This document shows, piece by piece, positions 8,946-20,468 of a stretch of DNA of 64,000 nucleotides. The DNA lies in the NCBI GenBank assembly GCA_963844235.1, contig CAWJNF010000001.1, positions 310,001-374,000 on the forward strand, read 5' to 3'. The notes beneath the pieces were generated by a model. That model saw nothing but the letters and a program-made list of their open reading frames with translations. It had not been told where the DNA came from and searched no databases. Origin of the DNA: CAWJNF01 sp963844235. Its GTDB lineage: Bacteria > Actinomycetota > Thermoleophilia > Gaiellales > Gaiellaceae. A program made the position numbers and the translations under genes. Position 1 is the first letter of the stretch, and each line of letters begins with the position of its first letter.

Positions 8946-9577
8946 GAGAGCCTCCTCCCGTTCAGGCGCTCCATGAGCTGAGGCGCTGCGTTCACGATAG
9001 CGACACCGGCGATCGCGATGCCCATGCCGACGAGAACGAGGGCGCCGGGGATCTCCCCGTAGACGATCTCGGTCAGCACCGCGATCACCGGGACGAGGAA
9101 CTGCCAGGCCATCACCGTGGTGGCGGACATCCGCTTGAGCGCCCCGAAGTACGCGAGCGTCGCGATCACCGAGCCGCCGATCGCGATCCAGGCGATCGCG
9201 CCCCAGAAGTCGCTGCTCGCCCACTCAGCTGTGCCGCTACCCTCGAGCGCGAACGCGATCGCGAGGGTGGCTGCCCCGCCGACGACGTACTGGCCCGCCG
9301 TCAGGCCGACCATGTCGAGATCCGGCTTACGAAGGAAGGCCTTCTTCGTCATCAGCACGCCGACCGCCCAGCCCATCGCACCGGCGACGGACAGGCAGAC
9401 GCCGAGGACGAAGTCTCCCGTGTCGGCGATGTCGCCGAGTTGCGACCAGACCATGACGACGATGCCTACAAAGCCGATGACGAGGCCTCCGACCCCGATC
9501 GGGCTCATTCGCTCTTTCAGGAAGACTCGCTCGAGAACGAGGACGAAGAACACCGACGAGTTCGTGATGATGGCTGC
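8924..9577 (-). pseudogene. EamA/DMT transporter, 3' half (interrupted by the phage)
   Basis: The frame reads 'AAIITNSSVFFVLVLERVF' and continues through several hydrophobic helices to the stop at 8924, giving the second EamA repeat and part of the first. The missing N-terminal half is at 57057-57335 in the same orientation. Joining the two gives a normal transporter of about 300 residues in frame. The break is at the phage edge. Confidence 0.85.
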
Positions 9578-9578
9578 G

Positions 9579-10286
9579 GCAATTCGGATGCTCGAGAGAG
9601 ATGGGTAGCGGCATAGTCATTTCCCCAATACTGCCCATTGGCATCTAGGCAAGGTTGATCCACATCCCCCGGACCACCATCGACTACCATCACGCCGGGG
9701 GATCCCAACTCCGCTGCCCTGCCGACATGGGCCCGGTTATACGTCTCGATGGTTTTAGTCCTCATCACCATTTCAGAGTACCCGCGGGCCCGCCATCTCC
9801 TGCCGCCGGAATCAGTTACCCTAACCCCGCGCCGCTCCATATCTGCCGCAACGTTGCCCGCTGCCAGTCGCAGGCCCCATCAGGCGAATGCTAGGTTCCT
9901 CGATGCGATATTTCCCGGATAGAGTTCTTTGCGTCCCGGCCCATGTTGTCTGTAGCTACTAGGAGATCATCGAGAACCGCGGCAGAGGCTATATTCATCA
10001 TGGATCTATGGGGGGAGCGTCTGAGCGTGTCCTGTGCGGTCTGAGCCCCCAAAACGGCCCTCTCAGCGGAGTTCAGGGCATCACGGTAGAGGGGAGGAGG
10101 CTACCCCTACCCACCGTTCTGAGGCAACGCGCATCGTCCGGAGACGCCGCTCTATTGCTGCTCTGCCTGCCCCTGCGTGATCTCTCCCGCCGCGAAAGCC
10201 GCGACGATTGCCATTAGGGTTTCTTCGGCAGCGTCGAACTCTCCGGAGTGGTCCCGGATATCCGGTTCAAAATCGTCTGCACTCAT
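9579..10286 (-). pseudogene. MuF-like minor head protein, body of gene (3' end at the far phage edge)
   Basis: It starts at an ATG overlapping the previous stop (ATGA). After an N-terminal helical part, the reconstructed chain has 'MVMRTKTIETYNRAHVGRA', 'VVDGGPGDVDQPCLDANGQ' and finally 'LEHPNC' about 10 bp before the host junction. This order is typical of phage minor capsid/MuF proteins that sit with the portal. At least three frame changes and one in-frame TGA interrupt it. The probable C-terminal residues are at 57019-57055. Confidence 0.72.
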
Positions 10287-10450
10287 TCGGGGTCTAGGTA
10301 GATGATGCCGCGGGTAGGATCGATCATGTAGAGGCTATCATCCTCGAAATCGTAGGAGATAGCGAACTCATCCCAAATGCTCCAATAGTCAAAGATGATC
10401 TGCTGTGCTCCTCGCCCCGTAGCAGGGATTCCCGGAAACAACCATATCAT
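10283..10450 (-). CDS. Small acidic phage protein, 55 residues
   Basis: An ATG at 10450 opens an uninterrupted frame rich in aromatic and acidic residues ('DYWSIWDEFAISYDFEDD') ending with TGA that overlaps the MuF start. Position between the head-closure gene and MuF suggests a connector accessory. No family recognised. Confidence 0.5.
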   Translation of the reverse strand: MIWLFPGIPATGRGAQQIIFDYWSIWDEFAISYDFEDDSLYMIDPTRGIIYLDPE

Positions 10451-10459
10451 GTATAGAAG

Positions 10460-10893
10460 TTATCTTCCCGGTAACGGGTACGATCTTCGGGGGTTAGCTT
10501 TTCGTGAACTAGCCTCAGCGGGTTCAGTAACGTCTTCCGCGGGACGGGAGGAACGGGACACTAGGACACGTTCAGAGGCTTTGATGGTCCCCGGCATCAC
10601 GGCGATAACCTCGAAGAACTCCCCATCAACCTCTAGCCGGTCCTAATTCCTTACCGCGGTCCCTAGCGGAGGGCACATTTCCCCTGTGCCACGGATTGAA
10701 GCTGAGAGGCTACCACTCCCTCAGAGCCGGAGAACCCCCCTATCCGTCCCCCCGTAGAGTCCACCACTGCCCACGTTCTAACCCTGCCCCCGGAATCATC
10801 AATTATGGTGGTATAGCGCCAGATGTTCACCTGTGCGGGGAAGCCAAATACGTTCTCATTCAGGGCTTTTAGCGGCTCGATGGGGAAGGGCAT
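10460..10893 (-). CDS. Head-tail connector/head-closure protein (frameshifted)
   Basis: N-terminal 'VNIWRYTTIIDDSGGRV' followed, after a frame change near 10650, by 'DRLEVDGEFFEVIAV' matches the small beta-barrel stoppers of siphophages. About 145 residues. It starts directly after the upstream TAG (TAGATG). A possible in-frame TAG lies at 10643-10645. It sits in the usual place between head completion and tail genes. Confidence 0.55.
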
Positions 10894-11180
10894 CTAGCGG
10901 TACCACATCTCTACGATGATGGATCTATCGTCCCCTTCTCCATCGGAAGCCGTTACCCGATTCGTAAGCCGGTAGACTTCCTGTTCCTCCCACTCGTTTA
11001 CCCTAATCGACGTGATCCCGGCTTCATGGGAACCCTCATCGAGTAAGGGCCCGGTAGGATCAATGACCCACTCAGAGGTATTGAGGGTTCTCCCCCCTAG
11101 CCAATTATTCCAATCGAGCCCTAGCCGCTGATTGATAGCATCGGGATCAATGTAAGGCGGATTTCCCTAGGCTTGCCCAT
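10894..11180 (-). CDS. Phage virion-associated small protein
   Basis: About 95 residues after correcting one base in a G run near 11165. It reads 'DAINQRLGLDWNNWLGGRTL', ends in 'LTNRVTASDGEGDDRSIIVE' and stops at TAG immediately before the next ATG. This resembles short Ig/BACON-like phage proteins that follow capsid decoration genes. The start overlaps the upstream gene's stop. Confidence 0.5.
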
Positions 11181-11716
11181 TAAGCGGCAGTGTCCCCCCG
11201 CGAACATGACTACTACGTTATCCGCGTTCACGGCGGGACCATTCGTGGCAGAGCGTCGAACCCGATGCCGATACAGCTACCCCCGGCGATATCCCCGATG
11301 GTTAACGCGCTGCCCTCCCCGTCTGCCTCTGCGAAAGTCTCTCCGGGGGGAGCTGTTCCCTCATTGGCTATCCTGTCGGCTTGCGGGGTTCCTGCCTGTG
11401 TCGCGGGAACCACTCCCTGCCCCGCTAGGGCTATGGCTACGTTAGCCCCCCCCGCGGCTTCCGATTGAACCCAAACCTTTGCTCCTATGAAGATCTGCCC
11501 GCCGGAGTTATGGAGAAAGAAACAGCGGTATTCCACATCGGAAGCTAGGTTCTCATCCCCCGTAATAACGTCGAACAGGTTATTTAGGGTAGCGTCCGTG
11601 ATCTCCGTCGAACTCATGTAGCCGCCCAGAGAATCGTTAGGGGTTCCCGGTGCGGAATTTCCCGGCGATGTGTTGACAGAGAGTTTACGCTTTAGATCCG
11701 TAACCGTTAGCGCCAT
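11167..11716 (-). CDS. Putative capsid decoration-type protein
   Basis: An unbroken N-terminal 150 residues contain 'TDATLNNLFDVITGDE' and 'VEYRCFFLHNSGGQIFIGAK', a pattern I associate with phage structural proteins of Ig-like fold. A frame change near 11235 separates the last about 20 residues ('VNADNVVVMFAGG'). It lies two genes downstream of the repetitive head fibre. Function inferred from position. Confidence 0.5.
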
Positions 11717-11720
11717 CTAC

Positions 11721-13011
11721 CTAAAACTCCCTCTGTTCTCTGGGTACGGCAAACACATTATCCCCCGTTTCTACGTCGAAAGTAACTCTCTGGGGTTCTG
11801 CCTCGAATATGAGTTTTCCCTCGATACGGGGAACAGGAAATCATTATCCGGCGGGACGTATTGCCCTTCGATGTTCCACCGGAGCGTTAGGGGGGGACGG
11901 AGAGACTGGAAGATTGCCCACTCGAAAGATACCCCTGCCTCTACCCGTCTCAGCACATCCCACCGGAGTTCTACGGGGAACCCTAGAGCCTCTAGGATGT
12001 TCCACCGGAGATCCGTCCCCCCCTCTAGCTTCTGGCGCACATCGAAACGGAGATCCGTAGAGACGGAGAGGGGAGCCCTGATAGCCCATCTAAAATCAGT
12101 AGCAGATAGGACTTTCTCCCTGATATCCCACTCTAGGGATAGCGGGACGTTCAGCCGAGTTCTGTCCCTCGATGTTCCATACAAAGGTAGCGGCAGGGAC
12201 TAGCCGCTTTCGCGCATTCCAGAGGAATTCGCTCTGCCCCGCTATCCGCTGCCTGATATCCCATCTGAGATCTGAGCTAAGAGATGTGCGCTGCCGCACA
12301 TCCCATCTGAGATCCGAACTAGGGGATATCCGCTTTCTCTGGTCCCACCGCAGCTCAGAGGATGCCGCTACCCGCTTCTTGTGTTCCACCGGAGATCAGA
12401 GCTAGAAGATACCTTCTGTTGAACGTTGAACCGGAGATCCGAACTAGTAGATACCCTCTCCCGGACGTGGTAGCGGAGTTCCGTGGAGATATCGAGCCGG
12501 ATGTTTGCTTCTGTGTAATCTACCGTTATTCTTACCCAATCGAGGGAGTAAGTCCGGGCAGCGGTGGTGGTTTTCCGCATTACGATCCCTAGCCCAAAGT
12601 TTGCATTTTTCATATCCGCGGCTGTGGGGTTCACGGTAAAGGGGATGGTGTAATTCTGGTCTAGAGTGTTGGTGGGGTTCGCTAGGAGTATCAATCCCGC
12701 TGCCCCCCCGCCGACTACCGTTCCATCTGCCTTATACAGCCGGAACCGGATAGTGCAAGATGAGCCAACAGAGACGCTATGCCGAACCTCTACCGTTACG
12801 GAGTTGATGTAGCCCCGGCAGGAAGCCCATTCATCAGGGCAGCAGAAAAACGGAAGATGTTTCCCCAATCCACGCCATTAACCGGCGGGGTTATGGTGGC
12901 ATGATTCCCGCCCGTCCCCCCCAAAGCGTTAGGGATATCCGTAAACTCTCCCCCGGCTCCATTGGGATCGGGAACCGCAGATTGCACATAGATAGGGCCC
13001 AGAGTAGGCAT
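11721..13011 (-). CDS. Head fibre-like protein with about 15 tandem 'L-R-W-D-V' repeats
   Basis: An N-terminal jelly-roll-like module ('INSVTVEVRHSVSVGSSCTI') leads into about 15 units of 13-14 residues with consensus S-S-D-L-R-W-D-V-R-Q-R-x-S. Alternating hydrophobics and the fixed Trp suggest stacked beta strands. The C-terminus reads 'VTFDVETGDNVFAVP' and stops at TAG just before the next gene. Three frame changes are needed to join it. Position among head genes suggests a capsid or neck appendage; receptor binding is possible. Confidence 0.6.
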
Positions 13012-13012
13012 C

Positions 13013-14225
13013 TCAGACTATGAGCCCGGAGCCCCCGGAAGAACCTCCCGCCCCGCCGGTATACCACGCTCCCATGTTCTCCCGAACTATGCCCTTTACG
13101 GTATCCAGTTCGGCAGCGTTGAACGATCCTTCCCCCGATGCGGTAGCACTCCGAACAGCTCCCCCGGACGTATAGAGAAGGTAATCATAAACTAGCCTCT
13201 CCGCATCAAGGGCAGCTTTATCGTAGAAGGGATCGGGAACATCGGGAGCCGGAGCCCATCTTTGAACTAGCCTTGCCGCTACCTGATTGTAGGTAACGGA
13301 AGGATCGGGGCTCCGGCCCGGATCTAGTAGGGCTCCATCTAGCGGTAGCCTAGTTCCCTCTCTAGATCCCTTTTTCTTCATGTTCCGGTAGCCCTCTATG
13401 CCCTGTTCCCTAGCTTCCGTTCTGAGTTGGGATAGCCCTTTGCCGCTTCCCCTGCCCTCCGCTTTCCGTTCTTCCTTCTCCTGTTCCTCCGTTCCTTCCG
13501 ATTCCTCCGCTTCCGGCTCCGGCTGTTGCTCCGGCTCCGGCTGTTGTCCGGTTCTCCCGTCCCCCCCTCTGGCTCCGGCTGTTGCTCCGGCTCTGGTTCC
13601 TGATCCGGTTCCTGATCCGGTTCTCTGTCCCCTCCCGCTTCTGCGGGATCGGTAGCGTCTGTTTGTGCGCTTTCCGCGTAATCCCCTTCTTTGTCCCCGC
13701 CACCACCGTAGGGGGGCTCCGGGAACTCTCAGCGTAGAACTCATCTGCCGGGGGCTCCGGGGTAGTAGTTACCGCTTCCTCCGAAAGATCCGGTTCCGCG
13801 AGTTCTACGTTATCTAGGGAAGCATCGGTAGCAGGGAAGTCCCGCTTATCCGATGCGTTGTATTTCCTCTGATCCTCGAATTCGTAGATGGGATCTTTCA
13901 TGTTCTCATCAGCAACGGAGGAAACGTTTTCCTGTGGTTCCTCATCCTCCCGCAACTCTACGGAGGTAAGCGGGGGATCCCCTTCCTGATGAATCGTCCC
14001 CTGATCTTCCTGATCCAACTGTTCCGGAGCGTGGGGAGTCTCCGAATACGGCGGGGGGCTCCCGGCTTGATGGACGGAGCCGGTATCCTTCACCCCTACC
14101 GCATCGTAGTTCTCATCGGTCTTAGCGTAGGGATCTCCCGGCCCTTCCTCATTCATTCGCGCTGCCATCGAGGTTTGTTCTTGCAGCTCCCGGCGTTTCC
14201 GCTGAAAGCCGGTTACGTCGCTCAC
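13013..14225 (-). CDS. Low-complexity phage protein, possible head-tail adaptor
   Basis: It likely starts at GTG 14225. The first 200 residues are acidic and Pro-rich. The middle is a Gly/Thr/Arg then Glu/Pro/Gln low-complexity linker coded by short DNA repeats (13500-13640). The C-terminal 110 residues form a helical domain ('DAERLVYDYLLYTSGG') that resembles gp6-type connectors. At least one frame change falls in the repeat. Follows the capsid gene directly. Confidence 0.45.
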
Positions 14226-14340
14226 GTCAAACCCTCCCAATCCGTGTAGGGGAGAGAGGGGAGCGGTAGAAAGAACCTTCCCATTCCCTAACCGCTCCCG
14301 TCTCCGTTGCCGTCCCAAAACTCAGAGGCTCTAGACTAGC

Positions 14341-15293
14341 CTAGGCTATCCGGTATTGGAACTTCACGATCCGGATTTGTTTCGGATCGTAGATGCGTGT
14401 CCAGTTTGCCGCTGTTGCGAGTTCCGCGTTAGTCGGGGCGGCACCGATCACAGAAGCGTTATTGAACTTCACTCCCCGCGGATGCAACAGGAAATGCTGC
14501 CGGTTGACTAGAACATCATCCCCCGCCAAAGCATCCCTAGCCGTCTCCGTAGGAGTGGGAGCCCCGCGGAACCGTACCCGATGGCTCCGGGCCCGAAGAT
14601 GTAGGAGTCATAGACTCCCGCTGCCGGGGCAAGGGAATCGTCTACGATCACATCATGCCCTAGGTATTTCCGGACCACTACGGAGCCCGAAGAATCCGTA
14701 ACAACTCGATGAGATCCGCTTTGGCAAGATGCGTCTCTACTGCGGAGTGCATCATTACCGCAGAGACGTTCTCTTTATGGTCCCCTAGCTTCTGTACCGC
14801 ATCGAGGTAGGTTTCCGCGGAAAAGATACCCGCGGCTCCTGCCCCGGCGTCGATATCCGCTAGGTTCGCTGCCATAGACGCAGAAGCAAAAACGCCGCTG
14901 AGAATAGAGAGTAGGGCTTTCTGCTGAGCCCTAGCCCAGAACTCCGCAACCTTATTGCCGATCTCGCGCATCGGATCGGAGCCGGAGAGGGCTTCTGCCA
15001 GATCGTTAACCGCCCATGCCTTGCCTCTCAGCAGAAGAACCGCCACATCCTGCCCCGAAGTGATGTTCTGCGGGGTAAGCGCGGTGGTATCGGAGAGGAC
15101 TTCATCATCCCCGGCAATCGTTCCAAAATGGCATGTTGATAAGCTTGCCACCACTCCCGGCAAGCCTGTTCAGTTCCGCGTTAGTCGCAACTACTCCGCT
15201 CTGCCACAGCTTAGAAAGCTGCGTAGTCCGGACGCTGACATACGGATTGAACACGGATGGAACTATTACATCCGCAATCCTAGTTGGAGCCAT
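14341..15293 (-). CDS. Major capsid protein
   Basis: 'RIADVIVPSVFNPYV', 'KLINMPFWND', 'RGKAWAVNDLAEALSGSDPM' and 'VSAVMMHSAVETHLAK' occur in the order seen in the Geobacillus-phage-E2 gp13-like coat family. The end is 'LVNRQHFLLHPRGVKFNN' and a TAG. Strong Shine-Dalgarno GGAGG before the ATG at 15293. Two frame changes (near 15115 and 14560) interrupt about 315 residues. It assembles the procapsid with the scaffold encoded just upstream. Confidence 0.8.
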
Positions 15294-15337
15294 TCCCTAA
15301 ACCTCCATCGTCTAGGGGGATCTTACCGGCGATGCTC

Positions 15338-16183
15338 CTACGTCTGTGCCGGAACCCCCATTTGCTGCGGGTTTATCCCCGCTTCCTGCATCAACCTAGA
15401 CGCTAGAGCCGGGTTTTGCTCAATGAGCTGCCCCTGTTGGGTAAGGTTGAAACTTTCGGATTTCCACGGATTCGGGGTTAAGACCGTTCCGTTTCCACCG
15501 GGAGGGTTCGAGCCCGTCCCCCCTACCCCGCTGCCCTGCTGCGTCTGCGTACCCTGCTGTTCCTGCCCCTGATTGGGGTTCTGCCCCTGTGCTTTCAATA
15601 CAGGAACCCTGTTTAGGACCGCGTTAACCGCTTCCTGCAACTGGATCACGTCCGGATTGCCGTTATCATCAAAACGGATACCGGAGCGATCCACTAGCCT
15701 TGCAGTTTCCGCGGCGTAACGCGGATCTCCCCCAGATTCGACCGCAAGCCGCTCCGCATCGGAGACTAGATCCCTCTGCCGTAACTGGTTCTGCAACCGC
15801 TGATTTTGCTGTTCCAACTCAGAGAGTCGCGGATCGGGAGACGGGCTATCCTGCTGCTGCTGCCCCTGCTGCTGCGTCTGGGTTCGGTTCTGGGGAACTA
15901 GATTACCCTGATCGTCCAACATCCCCAGAGATTGCAGCACTCCGGAATACTGGTTCCGATCCTTACGGTAACGTTCGTTCTCCTGTCGCAAATTCTCAAC
16001 ATAGGACCGCGGAAACGTATCCTGCTGTTCCGTACCCTGCTGAGTAGCGGGATTCTGTCCCTGCTGCTGCCCCTGCCCCTGCTGCTGCTGTTGGGGACTC
16101 TGCTGCTGCGGATTTGCAGGATCGGGATTCTGTCCCTGCCCCTGCTGCGTACCCCCGGAGTTCTGCCCCGTAGGATCTTGCAT
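15338..16183 (-). CDS. Scaffolding protein, Gln-rich
   Basis: 281 residues, intact. Gln/Pro-rich termini flank a central coiled coil ('RSYVENLRQENERYRKD', 'RLSELEQQNQRLQNQLRQR'). This is the classic layout of siphophage scaffolds, and it lies directly between portal and capsid. It should fill the procapsid and leave on maturation. Shine-Dalgarno AGGAAGGG before the ATG. Confidence 0.75.
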   Translation of the reverse strand: MQDPTGQNSGGTQQGQGQNPDPANPQQQSPQQQQQGQGQQQGQNPATQQGTEQQDTFPRSYVENLRQENERYRKDRNQYSGVLQSLGMLDDQGNLVPQNRTQTQQQGQQQQDSPSPDPRLSELEQQNQRLQNQLRQRDLVSDAERLAVESGGDPRYAAETARLVDRSGIRFDDNGNPDVIQLQEAVNAVLNRVPVLKAQGQNPNQGQEQQGTQTQQGSGVGGTGSNPPGGNGTVLTPNPWKSESFNLTQQGQLIEQNPALASRLMQEAGINPQQMGVPAQT

Positions 16184-16234
16184 TATCGTAGCCCTTCCTA
16201 CTAGTGAACTTGCCTACATGAAGTCTAGCCGGTT

Positions 16235-18190
16235 TTACTTCTTTTTGGCAAAGCGTCCGTTAGCCTTACGCCTGCCCGATCCGCGGATTCGGTTCCCTCT
16301 CCGTTTGCTGCCCTTCTTCCGTGGCATTAGATGGTTCACCCCCTCCCCCATTGCGGCGTTCCATTACCCGGTTCATAGCAGTAAAGCCTGTGGCTTCCTG
16401 CTGCCTCTGGATGGCTTCATTAGCCTCATCCCTGATCTGGATAAGTTCGTTATCGGCTTGCGTCTGCGTCATATCAAAGCGGCGTATCATGGCGCTACGC
16501 TTGGATAGTATCCCTGCCCTAATATCGCGCTCCGTTATCTCCGATTCCTCCCTCTCATCGCGGGGTAGCCCATCGCGGAACTCTATATCTATCCCGCCGA
16601 ACACGGAAGCCTTTTCCGTCCCCTGTACCGCTACCCCATCGGGGGTAAGGATGATGGTTCCGGGGGCAGGGGGATAAGCCTCTAGAGCCCCCGCGAGTTC
16701 TAGACATTTGGACATTGATCTACGGAACCTCATAGAGAGTCGGCGGGCTTTGAGTAGGGGAGCCATCAGGAGCCGCTTTAGGGCAGAGCCCGACTCCGCT
16801 AATCCTTCCATCTGCTGCCCGAATGCGGCGGGGAAGTCTCAGAGACAAAGTAAAGCTTCTCTAGGATATCGTCCATCTGTTTGAACTGTGCTTCTAGTTG
16901 CCCGTCCCACGTTATGAACTCCGGCTTATTGCCCGATTCATCTACTATCTGAAGTACCTACCGCCCCCGATGTAGACGTTAGAGGTAGTCCCATCCAGAT
17001 TCTCTACTTGCGTGAACTGCCCCGGCGGTCCTGCCATGTTGGGATCCGTATGTTTATCGAGAACCCGCGAGATCTGAGCCATGCGGATTTCTAGTTCCTG
17101 TAGCAGAGTATCTAGATCCGCGTATTCATCGAGCCCGAACAGCCTATCAGTGGTCCGGAGCCCCGGAGCGTGGACTATCAGGAAATCATCTAGCCCGGTG
17201 GTTTCTATGGGGCTTTCGGGAAGTCCACTTCTACTGCCCGCGGATCTGATACCTGCCCCCTGATGCCCCCGCTCTGGGTTAACTCGTAAAGCCGATGTTC
17301 TACCGTCCCCTTTGCGTGGATCTCTACCCGCAGATACTTTTTCATCCGATCCGATAGCGGAATATCTGTCATGGGCAGCATGATTGGGTCTGCCTTTTCA
17401 TACGTCCACGCTAGAACGTGATACTGAACGTTCCGGATGTTATTGGGGGATACCACCGGGAACCAGAGTTCCGGACTCTGCCCCTCTATCACGGACTCTT
17501 TAGAGATCTCATCGTAGCGGAGACGATAGAGCCCATCCCCGTAACGCAAGATATCTAGCGCAACCTCATAGGAGACTACATCGAACTCTGTTCGTTCGAC
17601 CAGATCATCTAACGATTCCTGCCGCGGATCTCCGGGCTCCGGCGGCTTCTCCCCCTGCTGCCCCCTCTGCGGGCTCTGTAGTGGCTCCTAACGTCTCCGG
17701 CGTCCCGTTCCGGGTCCGTCTCCCCCCGCCGTGCCAACTGCGAAAGAATTGCTAGGGGGAGCCGTATGAGTGGGCTACCATTGCGGAGATTCGATGCATC
17801 GGGTACGCTCCCGTTTGTAGTGGGGCTAGGGGGTTTTCTCCCTCTGCCGATGGAGTACCGCCGGGGGTAAATGGTTCCGCTTTCCTTTCCTTCACTCTGA
17901 TGATCGGCGGTTCACCTAACATCAGATCTGCAAACAGCTTTGTCATACGGGCAGGGAAGTTAAAGATCAGCTCTAGCTTTGCGTTCTGGTCTGCCCGGAT
18001 GGTCCTAACCCAATCTTTGTAAACTTGATCGTGGTCCCCCTCGAACAGCAGTTTATTGTCCCGGTACGTCTGTAGACGTTCCTGCTGTGAGGGAGGGGGG
18101 AACGTTTGTCCCGTTTCGAGGAAACTAAGGTCCGTCAACATCTGAGACAATTTAGCCCCCGCCTATAACTGGATTGTCTGATGGCTTCAT
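16235..18190 (-). CDS. Portal protein (frameshifted)
   Basis: The ATG at 18190 overlaps the TerL stop (ATGA). Segments in order: 'LIFNFPARMTKLFADLMLG', 'LAILSQLARRGETDPERD', 'ALDILRYGDGLYRLRYDE', 'HAPGLRTTDRLFGLDEYADL', 'KHTDPNMAGPPG' and 'LEKLYFVSETSP', then a Gln-rich and finally a basic C-terminus ending in TAA. This matches actinobacterial siphophage portals, the dodecameric DNA gate. At least five single-base frame changes break about 650 residues. Confidence 0.75.
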
Positions 18191-19456
18191 CTTACAACCG
18201 CCCCCATCGGGTTAGAAACCACCCGCAGAGCCGGGGGACGGAATACCTTAATAACCCCATACCGCAGAGCATCGCAGAATGGTCATTAAGCTTTACCGGC
18301 ACATCCTCCCCTTTGTCCTGTTTGGTGGCATCCCATACGTAGTTAGGGATTTCCTTTATCAGTTCGGGGCAGGATTCGTGGATCTGTAGGGTTCCATCCG
18401 TTAGAGCCGTCGATACCGTCTGAATACCCGCGAGTACATCATTATCGACTCCTCTACCCGGAGAAACCCATCCTCCCGCAATTGAGTCTTGAACGCTGCC
18501 GCAGAGGGATCTATCTGTATTGATGCTAGGGCCCGAACCCCTATTTTCTTCATATGCTGCCGGTACTCCGCTGAGTGGGTAGCGGGGGTAGCCTGCCCGG
18601 TGGGAGATTTGTTCCCTTCATGCCGGTACTCCCCGAACGCTATCCACTTCCTCAAAGTCCCCTTTACCTGCAATGGATGGCAGCGGTAGGGTTAGCGGTG
18701 CCATAGTCCCATGCGGCGTGAACCTTATCGAACTTCGGCAAGGGCCCGCGGAATACGTGGGCTCCCACATCCCACATATCGTAGATGGCTCCCTCTGCGA
18801 TTACCCACAGACCATCTATAAACCGTTTCTTCCAGAGCCCCGAATAGAGAAGCCGTAGGGATTTGATGTATTCGCGGGCTAGGGAGATGTTATCTTTGAG
18901 CTGAAAACAGAACCGCTTTAGTATCCCTTCCCTTGAGGATCTGGTTAGTTAGGTACTCCGTATAGAGGTAGTGGTAAGGGCTATCAGGGTTCGTGGTCCA
19001 AAAACCTTGCGCTCCCGCCATAGACATACGGGATAGAGCCATCTTCACAAAGGATTCAGGATGTAGCGTCAGCTCATCCCCTAACCATCCCCCGATAGTA
19101 AGCCCTCGAACCCTCGATTCGGAAGCCTCATCGTTAGCCCCGATTACATGCAGATCGTACCTCTCCCCCAGATGCCGACAGGTTATTACCCCATCTGCCC
19201 TGTTCCATTGGAAGGGGATGGAGAACAGATCGAAAGCCTCTAGCAGATCATCGAGGATGTTTCTGCGGATCGTGTCTTTAGTCTTACCCGATATCAGGAT
19301 GCTCTGATGCGGGCAGGTAGGTAGCCACTTGATGAAAGCGTACCGCTGCCCTACGGTCTTGCCGCTACGGACGGGACCATCATAGGAGTTGATCCTAGCG
19401 TCTGAATGGAGAATAACGGACTTCTGTTTCTTCCCAAACGCTACGGCATTCTTCAT
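18187..19456 (-). CDS. Terminase large subunit, PBSX/TerL type (frameshifted)
   Basis: Walker A is visible as 'YDGPVRSGKTVGQRYAF' and Walker B as 'GGWLGDELTLHPESF', followed by the coupling motif 'GFWTTNPDSPYHYLY'. After a frame change near 18930 come 'LYSGLWKKRFIDGLWV', 'AEGAIYDMW' and the RNase-H-like nuclease motif 'WDYGTANPTAA'. The C-terminal acidic part is recoverable with two more changes. The motor packages DNA into the portal. ATGA overlaps exist at both ends. Confidence 0.85.
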
Positions 19457-20049
19457 TCGGAAAGATCTCCGGGATCTCCGGATACTATCTCCGCTTGATC
19501 TTCCCGTCCCCCCTGCCTCATCGGGGACATACTCTCCCGTAAGGGCTTTGAGGAACCTATCAAAGTGCCTAGCGTTACTCTCTAGGGCTTTCTCCATCAG
19601 TCCTGTATGGATGGCTAGGAGCCGGAGAGGTTCGTTCTTCGAGTGATGATCTAGATCCATCTGTTCCGTAACGATGGGATCTCCATCATCAGTGTATCGA
19701 GTGGTTCTCTTGAACTTCACACCACGAACCGCGGCAGCGGCATCGTTAGAGATTTCCTCCGAATCGTGGAAGATCAATCCATCCGGTCCCCACTTCATAG
19801 TGTCGCGGGGATCGGAGAACGCTGACGGGCCAACTCTGTACGAACACGCTCCGGGGTAACGTTAGTCTTTTCGTGGATGATCTGCATCCGCTTTTCTATC
19901 TCATCCACCATATGCGGCAGATGCTTTAGCCTCGAACCCTGTACCCCCGCCGACTTCTCAGAGTACCCGGCTTTGCGGGCAGCATCGGTAGCATTAAACG
20001 AGATCATGTAATGATCTAACCAGATGCGCTGTCTCTCGTTTAGTGCCAT
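19453..20049 (-). CDS. Terminase small subunit (frameshifted)
   Basis: An N-terminal helix-turn-helix region ('FNATDAARKAGYSEKSAGVQGSRL' in the order usual for TerS) is followed by 'FSDPRDTMKW' and 'LRLLAIHTGLMEKAL', giving about 198 residues. One frame change is near 19820. Another lies in the six-G run near 19505, where five G restores the family-like end and a TGA overlapping the TerL ATG. TerS recognises phage DNA and recruits TerL. Confidence 0.8.
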
Positions 20050-20144
20050 AAAATCACGGACAGTATAAGCGGTTTCAGTAGGGCCCGATGGAGAAATACC
20101 CCCGTCATGGGATATGGGGAAAGATAACGGGGGTTAGGGGCATT

Positions 20145-20468
20145 CTACACTTTCTGCGGCAACCTTACATCTAGCCGCAGTTGCTCCCACTCTGCCTCTA
20201 TCTGATTCTCTAGCCACTTCACCCCGCGATTGAAACGGTGGTAGGAATCGCGGTCCCCTCCCTTCCACTTCCTGATGCGGTAAGGGGCAGAGACGCAGAG
20301 GACGTACAAACCCCCATCCTCGATGCGTAACCGCTCTAGTAGCGGCTCGATGATACCGGCAGCATGATCGTTAGCTACGCCCCCTTCCCATCCCCCCATC
20401 AAGCCGGGACGCAACACGGTTAGGTAGAGGTAGATAACGTGGCGGTTATGGCGTCTCCTGCTGTTCAT
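20145..20468 (-). CDS. Phage protein of unknown function, 107 residues
   Basis: Intact frame starting directly after the upstream TAG (TAGATG) and ending in TAG before the terminase leader. Basic N-terminus 'MNSRRRHNRHVIYLYL', then a mixed alpha/beta chain ending 'LENQIEAEWEQLRLDV'. Location next to terminase is typical of small DNA-metabolism or packaging accessory proteins. No family recognised. Confidence 0.55.
   Translation of the reverse strand: MNSRRRHNRHVIYLYLTVLRPGLMGGWEGGVANDHAAGIIEPLLERLRIEDGGLYVLCVSAPYRIRKWKGGDRDSYHRFNRGVKWLENQIEAEWEQLRLDVRLPQKV

Noticed and set aside
13480..13660. Short GGCTCCGGCTGTTG-like repeats as a CRISPR or minisatellite
   Set aside because: They encode a low-complexity Glu/Pro/Gln and Gly/Thr linker in frame within a phage protein, without spacers.
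15540..16190. CTGCTG/CCTGCTG-rich repetitive DNA as a separate repeat element
   Set aside because: It is the coding of the Gln-rich ends of the intact scaffold protein.
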